From: SZUA-309 sp050185825
GTDB lineage: Bacteria; Pseudomonadota; Gammaproteobacteria; Pseudomonadales; Azotimanducaceae
Length of the DNA: 64,000 bases
NCBI GenBank assembly: GCA_050185825.1
Contig: JBFWZA010000022.1
Span: forward strand, 26,226-90,225
Direction: 5' to 3'
A program made the translations under genes and the position numbers. Positions 35,189 through 44,881 of the stretch are shown here, in pieces (positions within the stretch are counted from its first letter, which is position 1; each line of letters starts with the position of its first letter). The notes beneath the pieces are model-generated. The model did no database searches and was not told where the DNA came from. It worked only from the letters and a program-made list of their open reading frames with translations.

Positions 35189-36057
35189 TGAACAGCAGAG
35201 AGCACGCAAAGCAGACCATCGAGGTTCTCGGCAAACGCATGGCCTACGTGGAGATGGGTGAAGGCGATCCCATCGTGTTCCAGCACGGCAATCCCACGTC
35301 CTCCTATCTCTGGCGCAACGTCATGCCGCATGTGCAGGACAAGGGCCGCTGCATCGCCCTGGATCTCATCGGCATGGGCGATTCCGAGAAGCTCCAGAAC
35401 TCCGGCCCCGACCGCTACACGTTCGCCGAGCACTACACCTACTTCAGCGCTGCACTCGAAGCATTGGGGGTGACTGACAACGTCACCCTGGTGATTCACG
35501 ACTGGGGTTCGGCGCTCGGCTTCCATTGGGCCAATGAGCATCGGGACGCGGTGAAAGGCATCTGCTACATGGAAGCCATCGTCGCCCCATTCCCGACATG
35601 GGACGATTTCTCGAAGCAGGCGACTCCCGTGTTCCAGGGATTCCGCTCGCCGGCGGGCGAGGCGATGGTGCTCGAGAAGAGCCTCTTCGTGGAGCGGGTC
35701 CTGCCCGGATCCGTTCTGCGCGGACTCACGGAAGAGGAAATGACCGTCTACCGCCGCCCGTTTGCCGAGCCGGGCGAGGATCGCCGGCCTACCCTCACCT
35801 GGCCCCGGCAGATCCCCATCGAGGGAGAGCCCGCGGACGTGGTCGCCATCGTCGAGTCCTATGGAGCCTGGCTCGCGAAGAGCCCCGTGAAAAAGCTCTT
35901 CATCAACGCCGACCCCGGCGCCATCCTCACCGGCAGAGTGCGTGAGATCTGCCGCTCCTGGCCGAACCAGACGGAGGTGACCGTACCCGGCAGCCACTTC
36001 ATTCAGGAAGACAGTCCGGACGAAATCGGTCGGGCGATCGCCGGATGGATTGACTGA
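35188..36057 (+). CDS. haloalkane dehalogenase (HLD-II type)
   Basis: 289 residues of the alpha/beta hydrolase fold. The catalytic set is complete and positioned as in HLD-II enzymes: nucleophile Asp105 with halide-binding Trp106 (V-I-H-D-W-G-S), Asn35 (H-G-N-P-T-S), acid Glu129 (C-Y-M-E-A-I) and His270 (G-S-H-F-I-Q). It hydrolyses haloalkanes to alcohols and halide in the cytoplasm. It overlaps the crotonase stop by one base and is 24 bases before a PhyH gene, suggesting one catabolic operon. The halogenated substrate is not predictable. Confidence 0.92.
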   Translation: MNSREHAKQTIEVLGKRMAYVEMGEGDPIVFQHGNPTSSYLWRNVMPHVQDKGRCIALDLIGMGDSEKLQNSGPDRYTFAEHYTYFSAALEALGVTDNVTLVIHDWGSALGFHWANEHRDAVKGICYMEAIVAPFPTWDDFSKQATPVFQGFRSPAGEAMVLEKSLFVERVLPGSVLRGLTEEEMTVYRRPFAEPGEDRRPTLTWPRQIPIEGEPADVVAIVESYGAWLAKSPVKKLFINADPGAILTGRVREICRSWPNQTEVTVPGSHFIQEDSPDEIGRAIAGWID

Positions 36058-36081
36058 AGCGCCTGCAGAGAGGGAAACCGC

Positions 36082-36825
36082 ATGCCCGACAGTCCGTTGA
36101 GAGTGGTTACGCCCCGCCAGGTTGGCGAGTTTGCACGCTCGGGCTTTCTCCGGATTCCCCGTCTCGTGAGTGACGCGGCAATCGCCAGGCTGCGGGCAGC
36201 GTACGACGAGCTGATCGAGAACGGCGCGCCGGGGTCTGCAAGAGACAGCTGGCTAGGTGGCCTCACAAGGCAGATCGTCGGTCCGGAGCACTCGCACCCG
36301 GTGTTCGCCGACAACGAAGCGCTGCAGATCGGGCAATCCGTGGCGCGGGCGCTGCGCGGCTGGGACGAGCCGGCGTTTTTCTACTCCCAGCTGCTCTACA
36401 AACCCCCGGGACACACGCACGCCACACCCTGGCACCAGGACGACGCCTACTCGAAGCTGCCCTTCCTGCCCGCCGGCACACCGCTTCGGCATCTGAGCCT
36501 GCAGTTCTGGCTGGCGTTGGACGACACCGACGAGGCCAGCGGCTGCATGCACTTTCACCCAGCGCCCGATTCGAACGAGCTGCTGCCTCACCGGGTCGTT
36601 GCCGGGGACCCGGAAGACGACGCCCGTCTGCTGGGGCTGGTTGACGAGACTCGCCACATAAACCCCGACATGGTTTCCGCCTGTCCGCTGCAGACCGGGG
36701 GCGCCACGGTGCACGATTCGGGTACGCTCCACTACACCCCACCCAACCGCTCGAACCGCCGGCGTCGCGCTTACATCTTCAACTTCGCGGATCCGGCGCT
36801 GCTTGCCCGGCTGAGGTCCGGTTGA
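36082..36825 (+). CDS. phytanoyl-CoA dioxygenase (PhyH) family protein
   Basis: 247 residues. H-x-D in T-P-W-H-Q-D-D-A-Y (about 113-121), the distal His in H-D-S-G-T-L-H-Y-T, and Arg residues at N-R-S-N-R-R-R-R-A. It is a Fe/2-oxoglutarate oxygenase. It follows the dehalogenase by 24 bases and is the third PhyH gene in the window, unlike the other two in sequence. Confidence 0.88.
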   Translation: MPDSPLRVVTPRQVGEFARSGFLRIPRLVSDAAIARLRAAYDELIENGAPGSARDSWLGGLTRQIVGPEHSHPVFADNEALQIGQSVARALRGWDEPAFFYSQLLYKPPGHTHATPWHQDDAYSKLPFLPAGTPLRHLSLQFWLALDDTDEASGCMHFHPAPDSNELLPHRVVAGDPEDDARLLGLVDETRHINPDMVSACPLQTGGATVHDSGTLHYTPPNRSNRRRRAYIFNFADPALLARLRSG

Positions 36826-36935
36826 CCCACGCCGGAGCTCGGCCCGGCAGTCGAACACCACTGCCGCCTCGTCATCCGGCTTGAACTCCCCGCCAGGGCC
36901 AGCGACCATCTCGCCATTCACACGGAGGACTCACA

Positions 36936-37706
36936 ATGACCGACGCAGCCCAGGAAGACGCCGTACTCGTGGAGCGGCACGACCGCATCATGATCATCAC
37001 GCTGAACCGCCCGGAGGCGATGAACGCCATCAACGGCGCCCTCTCCCACGGCCTGCTGAACGCCGTGCGCTCGCTGGACGAGGACAACTCGCTCACCGCC
37101 GGCATCATCACCGGCAAGGGCCGGGGATTCTGCTCCGGCATGGACCTGAAGGCCTTCTCCCGTGGCGAGGACATCGGCCCGCTCACCACCTTCATCCGCG
37201 AGGGCAGCAAGAAGCCGCTGATCGCCGCCATCGAAGGCTTTGCGCTGGCAGGCGGCTGCGAAATCGCCCTCACCTGTGACCTGCTGGTGGCCTCCAAGGG
37301 GGCCAAGATCGGCATCCGTGAGGTGAAGGTGGGACTCTTTGCCGCAGCCGGGGGAGTCTTCCGGCTGCCGGCGCGGGTCGGCGTCACCCGGGCCATGGAG
37401 ATGGCCATCACCGGCGAGCCGATCACCGCGGAAACGGCCATGGCGTGCGGCATGCTGAGCGAGCTCACCGAGCCGGGCGGCGCGCTGGAGGCAGCCATCG
37501 GCTGGGCCAACCGGGTGGCCGAGAACGCGCCGCTGGCCGTGGCGGCATCGAAGGCACTGGTGCGCGCGGCGGCTCAGGGCTACGACGAGCCCACGCTCTG
37601 GAAGATGCAGGAGCCGCTCTCGAGAACGGTGTTCAGCTCCAACGACGCCAAGGAAGGCCCGAAGGCCTTCGCCGAGAAGCGGGCGCCGAACTGGACGGGA
37701 ACCTGA
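36936..37706 (+). CDS. crotonase-family enoyl-CoA hydratase/isomerase
   Basis: 256 residues with RBS CGGAGG. The oxyanion hole and first catalytic acid are intact (F-C-S-G-M-D-L; A-G-G-C-E-I-A). The position of the second acid in L-F-A-A-A-G-G-V-F-R is Ala, so hydratase activity may be altered. The 110-base gap before it holds no gene I can support. It converges with the molybdenum hydroxylase genes six bases downstream. Confidence 0.88.
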   Translation: MTDAAQEDAVLVERHDRIMIITLNRPEAMNAINGALSHGLLNAVRSLDEDNSLTAGIITGKGRGFCSGMDLKAFSRGEDIGPLTTFIREGSKKPLIAAIEGFALAGGCEIALTCDLLVASKGAKIGIREVKVGLFAAAGGVFRLPARVGVTRAMEMAITGEPITAETAMACGMLSELTEPGGALEAAIGWANRVAENAPLAVAASKALVRAAAQGYDEPTLWKMQEPLSRTVFSSNDAKEGPKAFAEKRAPNWTGT

Positions 37707-37712
37707 GCCTCC

Positions 37713-39947
37713 CTAAACCAGCTTGAAACCCAGCTCGCTGAGCGGCATGGAGCGGATGCGGACCCCGGTGGCGGCGTAAATCGCGTTGGTCACCGCCGGG
37801 GCCAGCGGCGGCAGGGCCGGTTCACCGAGACCCGTGGACGGGTTGTCGCTCTGGATGAAGTGCACGTCGATCTCCGGCGTGGCGGCGATGCGCATCACCG
37901 GGTACTCGTGGAAGTTGTCTTCCTGGATCACCCCGTCCTTCATCGTGATCTGCTGCAGCGCCATGGTGCTGAGACCATCCACCACGGATCCCTGCACCTG
38001 ACTGATCGCCCCGCTCATGTTGATGATGGGGCCGACATCCACCGCCACCGTCACCCGATCGACGCGGAAGTTCCGGTCGTCGTCCACCGTCACCTCGGCG
38101 ATCTCGGCAACGTGCGCCGCGTGACAGAAGTAGAACGCCAGACCCAGGGCGGAACCGGATGACATCTTCCTGCCCCAGCCGGCCTTCTCCGCGGCAAGCC
38201 GGATCACGTCGATGGCGCGGCCGGTATTGAGCGCGTTCACGTTGCCCTCGTCCGTCCAGCGCCGCTCGCCGAGGAGCTCGATGAGAAACTCCACGTGGTC
38301 GCGACCGGCCAGCTCGGCGAGCTCGTGCAGGAAGCTCTGCTCCACGAAGGCATTGGTGTTCGAGCCGGGAGCCCGCCAGGCGCCGCAGTTGGTGGCGATC
38401 TCCATGAAGCTCTGCCGTACACGGGCCTGCTTCATCACCGCCTGCGGCAACTCGTTGCCCCGGAGTCCGGAGCCGATCACCGGCCTGCCGCCGCGGCTGA
38501 AGCCGATGTAGTGCTGATCCCAGGCCGCGAGCTTCCCGTCCCCGTCGATGGCGGCCTTCATCTGCTCGAAACCGCCCACCCGGAAGAAGTCGTTGTGGAT
38601 GTCGTCGGTGCGGGTCCAGGTGAGCTTCACCGGCACACCGGCGCGGTGGGAGATGGCGATCGCCTCCGCCGCGAAGTCATGCACGGCCCGGCGCCCGAAG
38701 CCGCCACCCATTCGCTTCATGTGCACCGTGACGTTCTCAGGCGCGATCCCCAGCATGTTCTGGGCGATCTCCTTGACCTGCGCGGGAAACTGGCTGCCGT
38801 ACCAGATCTCCAGGCGGTCCGGCGCGCCGTTCTCACCTTTCTCGAAGCTCGCCGTGCAGTTCATGGGCTCCATGCACAGGTGGGTGACATACGGGAACTG
38901 GTAGAACGCCTCGTGGATCCGATTGTTACCGTCGGCGAGCGCCTCATCGATGGGGACCGCCGGCGCGTGCGTCTCCCGACCGCCGCCTTCAGCAGCGATC
39001 TGCTTCGCCTGGCTGATCATCTGCGTCCAGTCGTCCTCGGAGGCATCCGAGTCGTCCCACTCCACCTCGAGCCGGTTCTTGGCGTTGAATACCGACCAGG
39101 TGTCTTCGCCGAGGATGGCGACACCGCCGCGCAACACCGCCAGGCCGGAAAGAAAGCCCATGGCGGCTTCGCCCGCCCGGTCGTCCGGCTCCAGGATGAA
39201 GGCATCCACGACGCCGGGCAGCGCCCTGATCTCGGCCTCGTTGAAGCGCACGGCCTTGCCGCCGTTTCGCGGGCAGCGGGTGTAGGAGGCGTGTTTCATG
39301 CCCGGCACGTCCACGTCGATCCCGAACTCGGTACGGCCGGTGGCGATCACCAGATTGTCCACGCCGCCCACCGAGGTGCCGATGATGGTGTAGGCGCGCG
39401 GATCCTTGAACGACAGGTACTCCTCGTCCGGCACCGGCTGCTCCGCCGCCAGCGACGCGAGCTGGCCGAAAGTGCGGCTCTCGCCAGAGGTGTGGATCAC
39501 CTTACTGTCCTTCGCCTCCAGCTCCTTGCGATCCACCTCCATCAGGAGCGCGGCCGCGCCGATCAGCATCTCCCGGGCCGAAGCGCCCATGCGGCGCATG
39601 GCGCCGATGTTGCGTGGGATCGAGGTGGAACCGCCGGCGCCCTGCCGGCCGAACGTTTCCTCATCCACCGGGGCCGTGAGCACCCGCACATCTTCCCAGC
39701 GGGCGCCCATCTCCTCCGCCACGATCATCGGCAGCGCGGTCTTGATGCCCTGGCCCATCTCCGGAATGGCGGAGTAGATAGTGATCTCGCCGTCCGGTGC
39801 GATGTACACATAGGCGTTCAACTCCCGGGAGCTCACCAGCGGCTCGCCCTCCCGCGCCGTCGTCAGCCGCGGCAGCGACAGCTCGAGCAGGAAGCCACCG
39901 CCCACCAGCGCGGTGGCCTTGAACAGGTGTCGTCGACTCAGCTTCAT
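37713..39947 (-). CDS. molybdopterin-binding subunit of a periplasmic aldehyde/isoquinoline-type oxidoreductase
   Basis: 744 residues, xanthine-dehydrogenase family. A twin-arginine leader S-R-R-H-L-F-K marks export. The cofactor-binding region has M-G-G-G-F-G-R-R-A, and late G-L-G-E-P-A-L-P-P-L-A-P-A holds the catalytic-site Glu. This two-subunit layout with an Fe-S protein and no FAD subunit is that of isoquinoline or aldehyde oxidoreductases (IorAB), which hydroxylate N-heterocycles or aldehydes. It overlaps the Fe-S gene by four bases. Substrate unknown. Confidence 0.9.
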   Translation of the reverse strand: MKLSRRHLFKATALVGGGFLLELSLPRLTTAREGEPLVSSRELNAYVYIAPDGEITIYSAIPEMGQGIKTALPMIVAEEMGARWEDVRVLTAPVDEETFGRQGAGGSTSIPRNIGAMRRMGASAREMLIGAAALLMEVDRKELEAKDSKVIHTSGESRTFGQLASLAAEQPVPDEEYLSFKDPRAYTIIGTSVGGVDNLVIATGRTEFGIDVDVPGMKHASYTRCPRNGGKAVRFNEAEIRALPGVVDAFILEPDDRAGEAAMGFLSGLAVLRGGVAILGEDTWSVFNAKNRLEVEWDDSDASEDDWTQMISQAKQIAAEGGGRETHAPAVPIDEALADGNNRIHEAFYQFPYVTHLCMEPMNCTASFEKGENGAPDRLEIWYGSQFPAQVKEIAQNMLGIAPENVTVHMKRMGGGFGRRAVHDFAAEAIAISHRAGVPVKLTWTRTDDIHNDFFRVGGFEQMKAAIDGDGKLAAWDQHYIGFSRGGRPVIGSGLRGNELPQAVMKQARVRQSFMEIATNCGAWRAPGSNTNAFVEQSFLHELAELAGRDHVEFLIELLGERRWTDEGNVNALNTGRAIDVIRLAAEKAGWGRKMSSGSALGLAFYFCHAAHVAEIAEVTVDDDRNFRVDRVTVAVDVGPIINMSGAISQVQGSVVDGLSTMALQQITMKDGVIQEDNFHEYPVMRIAATPEIDVHFIQSDNPSTGLGEPALPPLAPAVTNAIYAATGVRIRSMPLSELGFKLV

Positions 39948-40426
39948 CCTCGCGACTCCCCGCCGGCTTCATAGTAGGTGGCCGCGGTGTGCACGGCCTG
40001 ACGGATGCGCACATAGGTGCCGCAGCGGCAGTAGTTGCCTGCCAGCGCCGTGTCGATGTCCGCATCGGTGGGTTTTCTGGTCTTCGCCAGCAGGGCGGCG
40101 GCGCTCATGATCTGCCCGGACTGGCAGTAGCCGCATTGAGGCACGTCGTGCTCGATCCACGCGGCCTGCAAGGGGTGCAGCTCGCCCCCCTTCTCCAGCC
40201 CCTCGATGGTGGTGACGGCACCGCTGACGGCGGACACCGGCAGCATGCAGGCACGCACCGGCTCTCCATCCACGTGCACGGTGCAGGCACCGCACTGGGC
40301 GATTCCGCAGCCGTACTTGGTGCCCGTGAGCTTGAGCCTGTCTCTGAGCACCCAGAGCAGCGGCATCTCGGGTGGCGCCTCCACCTCGTGCCGTTGCCCG
40401 TTCACCGTCAGCGTGAATCTGCTCAC
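39944..40426 (-). CDS. (2Fe-2S) subunit of molybdenum hydroxylase
   Basis: 160 residues from GTG 40426, which has a perfect AGGAGG upstream. Two [2Fe-2S] sites: ferredoxin-like C-G-I-A-Q-C-G-A-C (about 42-50) and helical C-G-Y-C plus C-R-C-G-T-Y. It transfers electrons from the Mo site. It overlaps the large subunit and is carried out with it through that subunit's Tat leader. Confidence 0.9.
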   Translation of the reverse strand: MSRFTLTVNGQRHEVEAPPEMPLLWVLRDRLKLTGTKYGCGIAQCGACTVHVDGEPVRACMLPVSAVSGAVTTIEGLEKGGELHPLQAAWIEHDVPQCGYCQSGQIMSAAALLAKTRKPTDADIDTALAGNYCRCGTYVRIRQAVHTAATYYEAGGESRG

Positions 40427-40538
40427 CCGTCCTCCTGCGTCCCTGGAATGCGAGCAAGTATAGCCACGGATCGTCCGGTTTCGGTGAACGTCCTTCGGGC
40501 TACACTGGTCTTGTCCGACCGAACCGAGGGGATGCCGC

Positions 40539-40922
40539 ATGGAAACAACGATCTGGATCGCCGGGCTGATTGGGCCCGTCATCCTCGCTCTGAGCATCCC
40601 CATGATCACCGCACCGGAGAAGCTTCAGGAAACCACCGTGCGTTTTCTCGCCGACCCGCCGCTGGTGCTGGTCTCCGGCGTGCTGGCCATGACGGCCGGA
40701 CTTTCCATCGTCAATACCCACAACCTGTGGGTGCTCGACTGGCCCGTGATCGTCACGGTCTTCGGCTGGGCGCTGACGCTGGGCGGCGTGACCCGGGTCG
40801 CCTTCCCTCAGGTGGTCGACCGGGTGGGTGCGTCGATGATGAATCAGCGGGTCCTGACGCGCGTCATGGGTGTCGTGTGGTTGCTGATCGGTGCGTTTCT
40901 CACGTGGAAAGCCTATCTGTAG
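40539..40922 (+). CDS. small membrane protein of unknown function
   Basis: 127 residues with about four hydrophobic helices: W-I-A-G-L-I-G-P-V-I-L at the N-terminus, then L-V-S-G-V-L-A-M-T-A-G, V-I-V-T-V-F-G-W-A-L-T, and a final V-W-L-L-I-G-A-F-L. There is no clear motif; the function is unknown. Its 3' end overlaps the convergent next gene by 23 bases. Confidence 0.72.
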   Translation: METTIWIAGLIGPVILALSIPMITAPEKLQETTVRFLADPPLVLVSGVLAMTAGLSIVNTHNLWVLDWPVIVTVFGWALTLGGVTRVAFPQVVDRVGASMMNQRVLTRVMGVVWLLIGAFLTWKAYL

Positions 40923-41706
40923 AAAGGTTCACAGCGCCCCTCCCGGACCACCACGTTTTCGCGGCCTGGTAGCAGTCGATCCTGATACGGCCGTCGTTGG
41001 TAACCACATCGAAGGCATAGCAGGTCAGCATGCTCACCACGACCATCTCCCCGCCGTCTTCGATCAGCGCCAGCAGGGGTGCCACCAGCGGGGCTTCGAA
41101 GTAGCTGATGACGTGCACCGCATCTACGGCTACACCGAAAAACGCCAGCGTACCTACCAGCAGGAACACATCCCGTGTCGACCGCCGAGCAGTCGGTTCT
41201 CCCCGGAAAAGAGTGTGGGCAATCATCGCAAAGGTGAGCAGACCAATCAGGCCAGCAAACAACAGCTCTCCGAAATCGTCCGCACGGAGACCCGCGAAAC
41301 CCCGCAGTCCGAGGCCCTGACCCAACCAGTATCCAACCCGCTCGTGGATCTGTGCTGCATCATCGAGGAGCAGAAAAGCGAATAGGGCGCTCCAACCCAG
41401 AAAGGCCCGGATGCGAGTCATCAGAAACGCTGCGGCCATGCAGGCTGCAACCCAGAATTCCTTTATGTATTGATAGATTTCCGCCAACCCGCGGTCTGCT
41501 TCGATGGAGTAGTGCCCTCCGTCGAGCCATGGCGTCCAGGCATGCACTACGTGCACGCCCATGAACAACAGATCGATGATTACGAGCATTCCTAAGAGAG
41601 TGAGCGTCGCCGAGTAGCTGTCCGGTGCCTTCAAGGGGGTAGCGCCGAGTATGAGATGGGCCGTAAATGTACTCGGATCTGGCCCGCCAGGCGAAAACGC
41701 AATCAC
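40900..41706 (-). CDS. multi-pass membrane protein of unknown function
   Basis: 268 residues from GTG 41706 (AGGA upstream). About six hydrophobic segments, the first around residues 34-52 (T-L-T-L-L-G-M-L-V-I-I-D), and H-V-V-H-A-W near 52-57. A cytosolic C-terminal stretch follows the last helix. I recognise no family. It is divergent from the MFS gene. Confidence 0.65.
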   Translation of the reverse strand: MIAFSPGGPDPSTFTAHLILGATPLKAPDSYSATLTLLGMLVIIDLLFMGVHVVHAWTPWLDGGHYSIEADRGLAEIYQYIKEFWVAACMAAAFLMTRIRAFLGWSALFAFLLLDDAAQIHERVGYWLGQGLGLRGFAGLRADDFGELLFAGLIGLLTFAMIAHTLFRGEPTARRSTRDVFLLVGTLAFFGVAVDAVHVISYFEAPLVAPLLALIEDGGEMVVVSMLTCYAFDVVTNDGRIRIDCYQAAKTWWSGRGAVNLSTDRLST

Positions 41707-41832
41707 CCGTCCTGAAGCGCTTCCTCCGAAAACGGAAGGACAAAGAACTCGTGCATGGTTTTTCTTGAGTCCCGCCGGCGAGGATCAGTAGAGTGCTCCA
41801 CTGGAAGGAGCAGCACACAGGGGAGCCGGAGA

Positions 41833-43143
41833 GTGACGGACGCGACAAGCGCCGCAAAGTTTCGCGCGCGCGACATGCTCAGAGACCGGGCAACCGCCTT
41901 CCGCTTTCTGGCCGTCATGGGTCTGCAGACGGGTCAGGTGCTGCCGCAGGCGTTCATCGGCCTCATGCTGCCGGTGATCTACCGCGAGCAGGGGTTGCCG
42001 CTCAACATGTGGTGGGTGTTCACCATCCCCCTCATTCCCACCTGGCTGCGGCCGCTCTGGGCCCCGTTCGTGGACCGGACCGGCAGCCGCGCATTCGGTA
42101 TGCGCCGCTCCTGGTTCATCCCCTGCACCACCATGGGGGCGTTCGCCTACATGGGCATGACCATCGTCGAGCCGACCATCGAGCACCTTGCCATCGTCAT
42201 CGCCCTGTGGACGCTGAAGAGCGCGATCATGACGACCCAGGACATCGCCATCGACGGCTACATGGTGGAAAACATCCGCGACGAGGAGCGCCCGGTGGCG
42301 GCGGGCGTGCTCGACATCGCCCGCAATGTGGGCATGTTCGTCTCCTGGGTGGGCATCGCCTGGCTCTACGATGCTTACGGCTGGACCCTCGCGATGCTCG
42401 TCGCCTCGCTGCTCCTCATCGCCTGCTCCCTGCCCGGTATCCTCCGCCCGGAGCCGCCCCGCCCGCGCCAGTTCGAGCACGCGCGCCCGAGCCTGAAGAA
42501 CCTGCTGGCGAGGCAGGAGAGCTACTACATCTATCCGCTGTGTCTCGGTGTTGCGTTCGCCGGTGGCATCATCGCCACCATGTACCCCACCTATCTGGCC
42601 GACCTCGGCTTCCGCGCGGCGGAGGTGGCGACGATGGTCGGGCCGGCCACGCTGGTCGGTACCGTGATCGGCGCGTCAGCGGCCACCTGGTACCTGTCCT
42701 GGTTCGGCTATCTGAAAGCGTTTCTGATCTCCGCGGTGATGATGGTGCTGGCTGTGATTCCCATCATCTGGATGGGATCGCTGGACGCGCCGAGTTACGC
42801 GATCGTCTTTGCCGTCACCCTGAACGGCATCGCGCTGCCCTCCTTCCTCACCGTCACCTTCCAGGCTGCACGGCTGAAGTGGGCGAGCAAGTCCCAGGCC
42901 GCGACGGACTACACCAGCCAGATCGTGACCATGGCCGCAGGTGGCGCGCTGGCCACGTCGGCCGGTGGCTTCATCGCCCACCACCTCGGCTGGTTCTGGC
43001 ACTTCTGCATCGGCGGCACGGCGACGGTGATCATGTGCGTGCTGCTGTATCTGCTCTACAGCCGGGTCGAGGAGATGGTCGAAGCACGGGATCAACGGGA
43101 GCTGGAAGCAGACTCGCTGGCTGGCGCGTCGGGTTCGCGCTAG
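41833..43143 (+). CDS. major facilitator superfamily transporter
   Basis: 436 residues from GTG 41833 (GGGAG seven bases upstream) with 12 membrane helices, close to the AmpG/acetyl-CoA-transporter-like MFS branch (W-A-P-F-V-D-R-T-G-S near 70, Q-D-I-A-I-D-G-Y after helix 4). It is probably an importer of a catabolic substrate for the acyl-CoA synthetase encoded 38 bases downstream. Confidence 0.85.
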   Translation: MTDATSAAKFRARDMLRDRATAFRFLAVMGLQTGQVLPQAFIGLMLPVIYREQGLPLNMWWVFTIPLIPTWLRPLWAPFVDRTGSRAFGMRRSWFIPCTTMGAFAYMGMTIVEPTIEHLAIVIALWTLKSAIMTTQDIAIDGYMVENIRDEERPVAAGVLDIARNVGMFVSWVGIAWLYDAYGWTLAMLVASLLLIACSLPGILRPEPPRPRQFEHARPSLKNLLARQESYYIYPLCLGVAFAGGIIATMYPTYLADLGFRAAEVATMVGPATLVGTVIGASAATWYLSWFGYLKAFLISAVMMVLAVIPIIWMGSLDAPSYAIVFAVTLNGIALPSFLTVTFQAARLKWASKSQAATDYTSQIVTMAAGGALATSAGGFIAHHLGWFWHFCIGGTATVIMCVLLYLLYSRVEEMVEARDQRELEADSLAGASGSR

Positions 43144-43180
43144 GCTTGATCGGGATCCGGTCGGAGGTACAGGGGGAGAC

Positions 43181-44881
43181 ATGGGATCAGAACACCCGCC
43201 GGCGGTGGCTGAACTGCTGGGCCCGGGCGGTGCCTGGGAGCTCGCCGAAGCCACGATCGACGGCACGACGGTGCCGGTGTTCCGGAACGCGCCCCTGCAC
43301 CTGCGGGAGCTCTACCAGGGCGCGCTCGAGCACGCCAACGACACGTTCTACGTCTACGAGGACGAACGCTACACCTTCGCCGAAGCCTGGCGCGTCACAG
43401 AGCGGGTGATGGCCGGTCTACATGCGCTCGGCGTGCAGCCGGGTGATCGGGTCGGCATCGCCATGCGCAACTACCCGGAGTGGGTGTTCGCCTTCATGGG
43501 CGTCACGTCCATGGGCGCCATCGCCGTGGCCATGAACGCCTGGTGGACGGGTGAGGAGATGCACTTCGGCATCGAGGACAGCGGTCTGAAAACCATCTTC
43601 GTGGACCGGGAGCGCCTCGAGCATCTGTCGCCCTATCTCGAAGAGCTGGATCTCAAGGTGATCACGGTGCGCACCCCGCACGCGGCCGGCCGCGGCGTGA
43701 TGCAGTGGCAGGCCTTCATGGCGTCCGGCGACGGCCAGATGCATGCGCCCCACATCCCGCCGGACCATCCGGCAACCATTCTCTACACCTCGGGATCCAC
43801 TTCGCGCCCGAAAGGTGTCGTCTCCTCGCACCGCGCCATCATTCACTCCATCCTCGGCTGGGAGGCGTCCGCCGCCATCGCCCGCGCCGCCGCCGGACGT
43901 CGGCAGCGACCGCCCGAGCGACAGCCCTGCATGATCATCACCGTGCCGCTGTTCCACGTCACGGGCCTCAATGGTCAGCTGCTGCCATCGCTCAGAAACG
44001 GCCGGAAGGTGATCGGCATGTACAAGTGGGACGTGGACAAGGCGCTGGCCATCATCGAGTGGGAGCAGGTCACCCACTTCAGCGGCGTGCCGACCATGGC
44101 CTACGAGCTAGTGAACTCGCCGAACTATGAGAAGTACGATCTCTCCAGCCTGCGCAGCATCGGCGGCGGCGGCGCCGCCATGACGCCCAAGCACTCCCAG
44201 CGCATCGCGGAACGCACCAGGAACCGCGCGCGGGCCAGCGCCTCCTACGCCATGACGGAAACCAACGGCCTCGCCGCTTCCAACGCCGGCGCCAATCTGC
44301 AGGATCGCCCGAAGAGTTGTGGCCGTGCCCTGCCGCCGCTCGTTTCGATCCGCATCGCGGACCAGGACGGCAACACCCTGCCGCCGGGGCGAACCGGCGA
44401 GATCTGCATCAAGGGGCCCATGCTCTTCTCCGGCTACTGGAACAATCCCGCCGCCACCAGCGCGGTGCTGGTCGACGGCTGGCTCCACACCGGCGATCTC
44501 GGCCACATGGACGAGGAAGGCTTCATCTTCATCACCGATCGCGAGAAGGACATGATCATCCGCGGCGGCGAGAACATCGGCTGTCAGGAGGTGGAAGCCT
44601 GCCTCTACGAGCACCCCCACGTGGCCGAATGTGCCGTGTTCGGCGTGCCGGACGAACGGCTCGGCGAAACCGTCGCCACGGCCGTGGTGCCGAAGCCCGG
44701 CGTGGTGCTTACGGCCGGCGACATCCGCTCCCACGTCAGCGAGCATCTGGCCCGCTTCAAGGTGCCGGAGCACGTCTGGATCCACGACGAGCAGCTGCCG
44801 CGCACCGCCTCCGGGAAGATCTACAAGCGGGGGGTTCGCGACGAGATGCTGAAGCGTCTGACCCTCACCGCGGATCCCTGA
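43181..44881 (+). CDS. AMP-dependent acyl-CoA synthetase/ligase
   Basis: 566 residues, adenylate-forming superfamily. The P-loop Y-T-S-G-S-T-S-R-P-K-G (about 201-211), Y-A-M-T-E-T-N motif, L-H-T-G-D-L-G and D-M-I-I-R-G-G-E-N, and terminal T-A-S-G-K-I-Y-K catalytic Lys are all present. It activates a carboxylic acid to acyl-CoA, with ATP. It is next to an MFS transporter; substrate unknown but a lipid or cyclic acid fits the surroundings. Confidence 0.93.
   Translation: MGSEHPPAVAELLGPGGAWELAEATIDGTTVPVFRNAPLHLRELYQGALEHANDTFYVYEDERYTFAEAWRVTERVMAGLHALGVQPGDRVGIAMRNYPEWVFAFMGVTSMGAIAVAMNAWWTGEEMHFGIEDSGLKTIFVDRERLEHLSPYLEELDLKVITVRTPHAAGRGVMQWQAFMASGDGQMHAPHIPPDHPATILYTSGSTSRPKGVVSSHRAIIHSILGWEASAAIARAAAGRRQRPPERQPCMIITVPLFHVTGLNGQLLPSLRNGRKVIGMYKWDVDKALAIIEWEQVTHFSGVPTMAYELVNSPNYEKYDLSSLRSIGGGGAAMTPKHSQRIAERTRNRARASASYAMTETNGLAASNAGANLQDRPKSCGRALPPLVSIRIADQDGNTLPPGRTGEICIKGPMLFSGYWNNPAATSAVLVDGWLHTGDLGHMDEEGFIFITDREKDMIIRGGENIGCQEVEACLYEHPHVAECAVFGVPDERLGETVATAVVPKPGVVLTAGDIRSHVSEHLARFKVPEHVWIHDEQLPRTASGKIYKRGVRDEMLKRLTLTADP

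Noticed and set aside
36826..36935. Minus-strand stretch in the PhyH-crotonase gap that reads like a short plausible peptide
   Set aside because: The frame continues antisense into the PhyH gene, and no RBS or homology can be shown; at most a remnant.
38295..39974. Long + strand frame opposite the molybdenum hydroxylase
   Set aside because: Antisense shadow of a gene with clear cofactor motifs; composition typical of reverse-strand GC bias.
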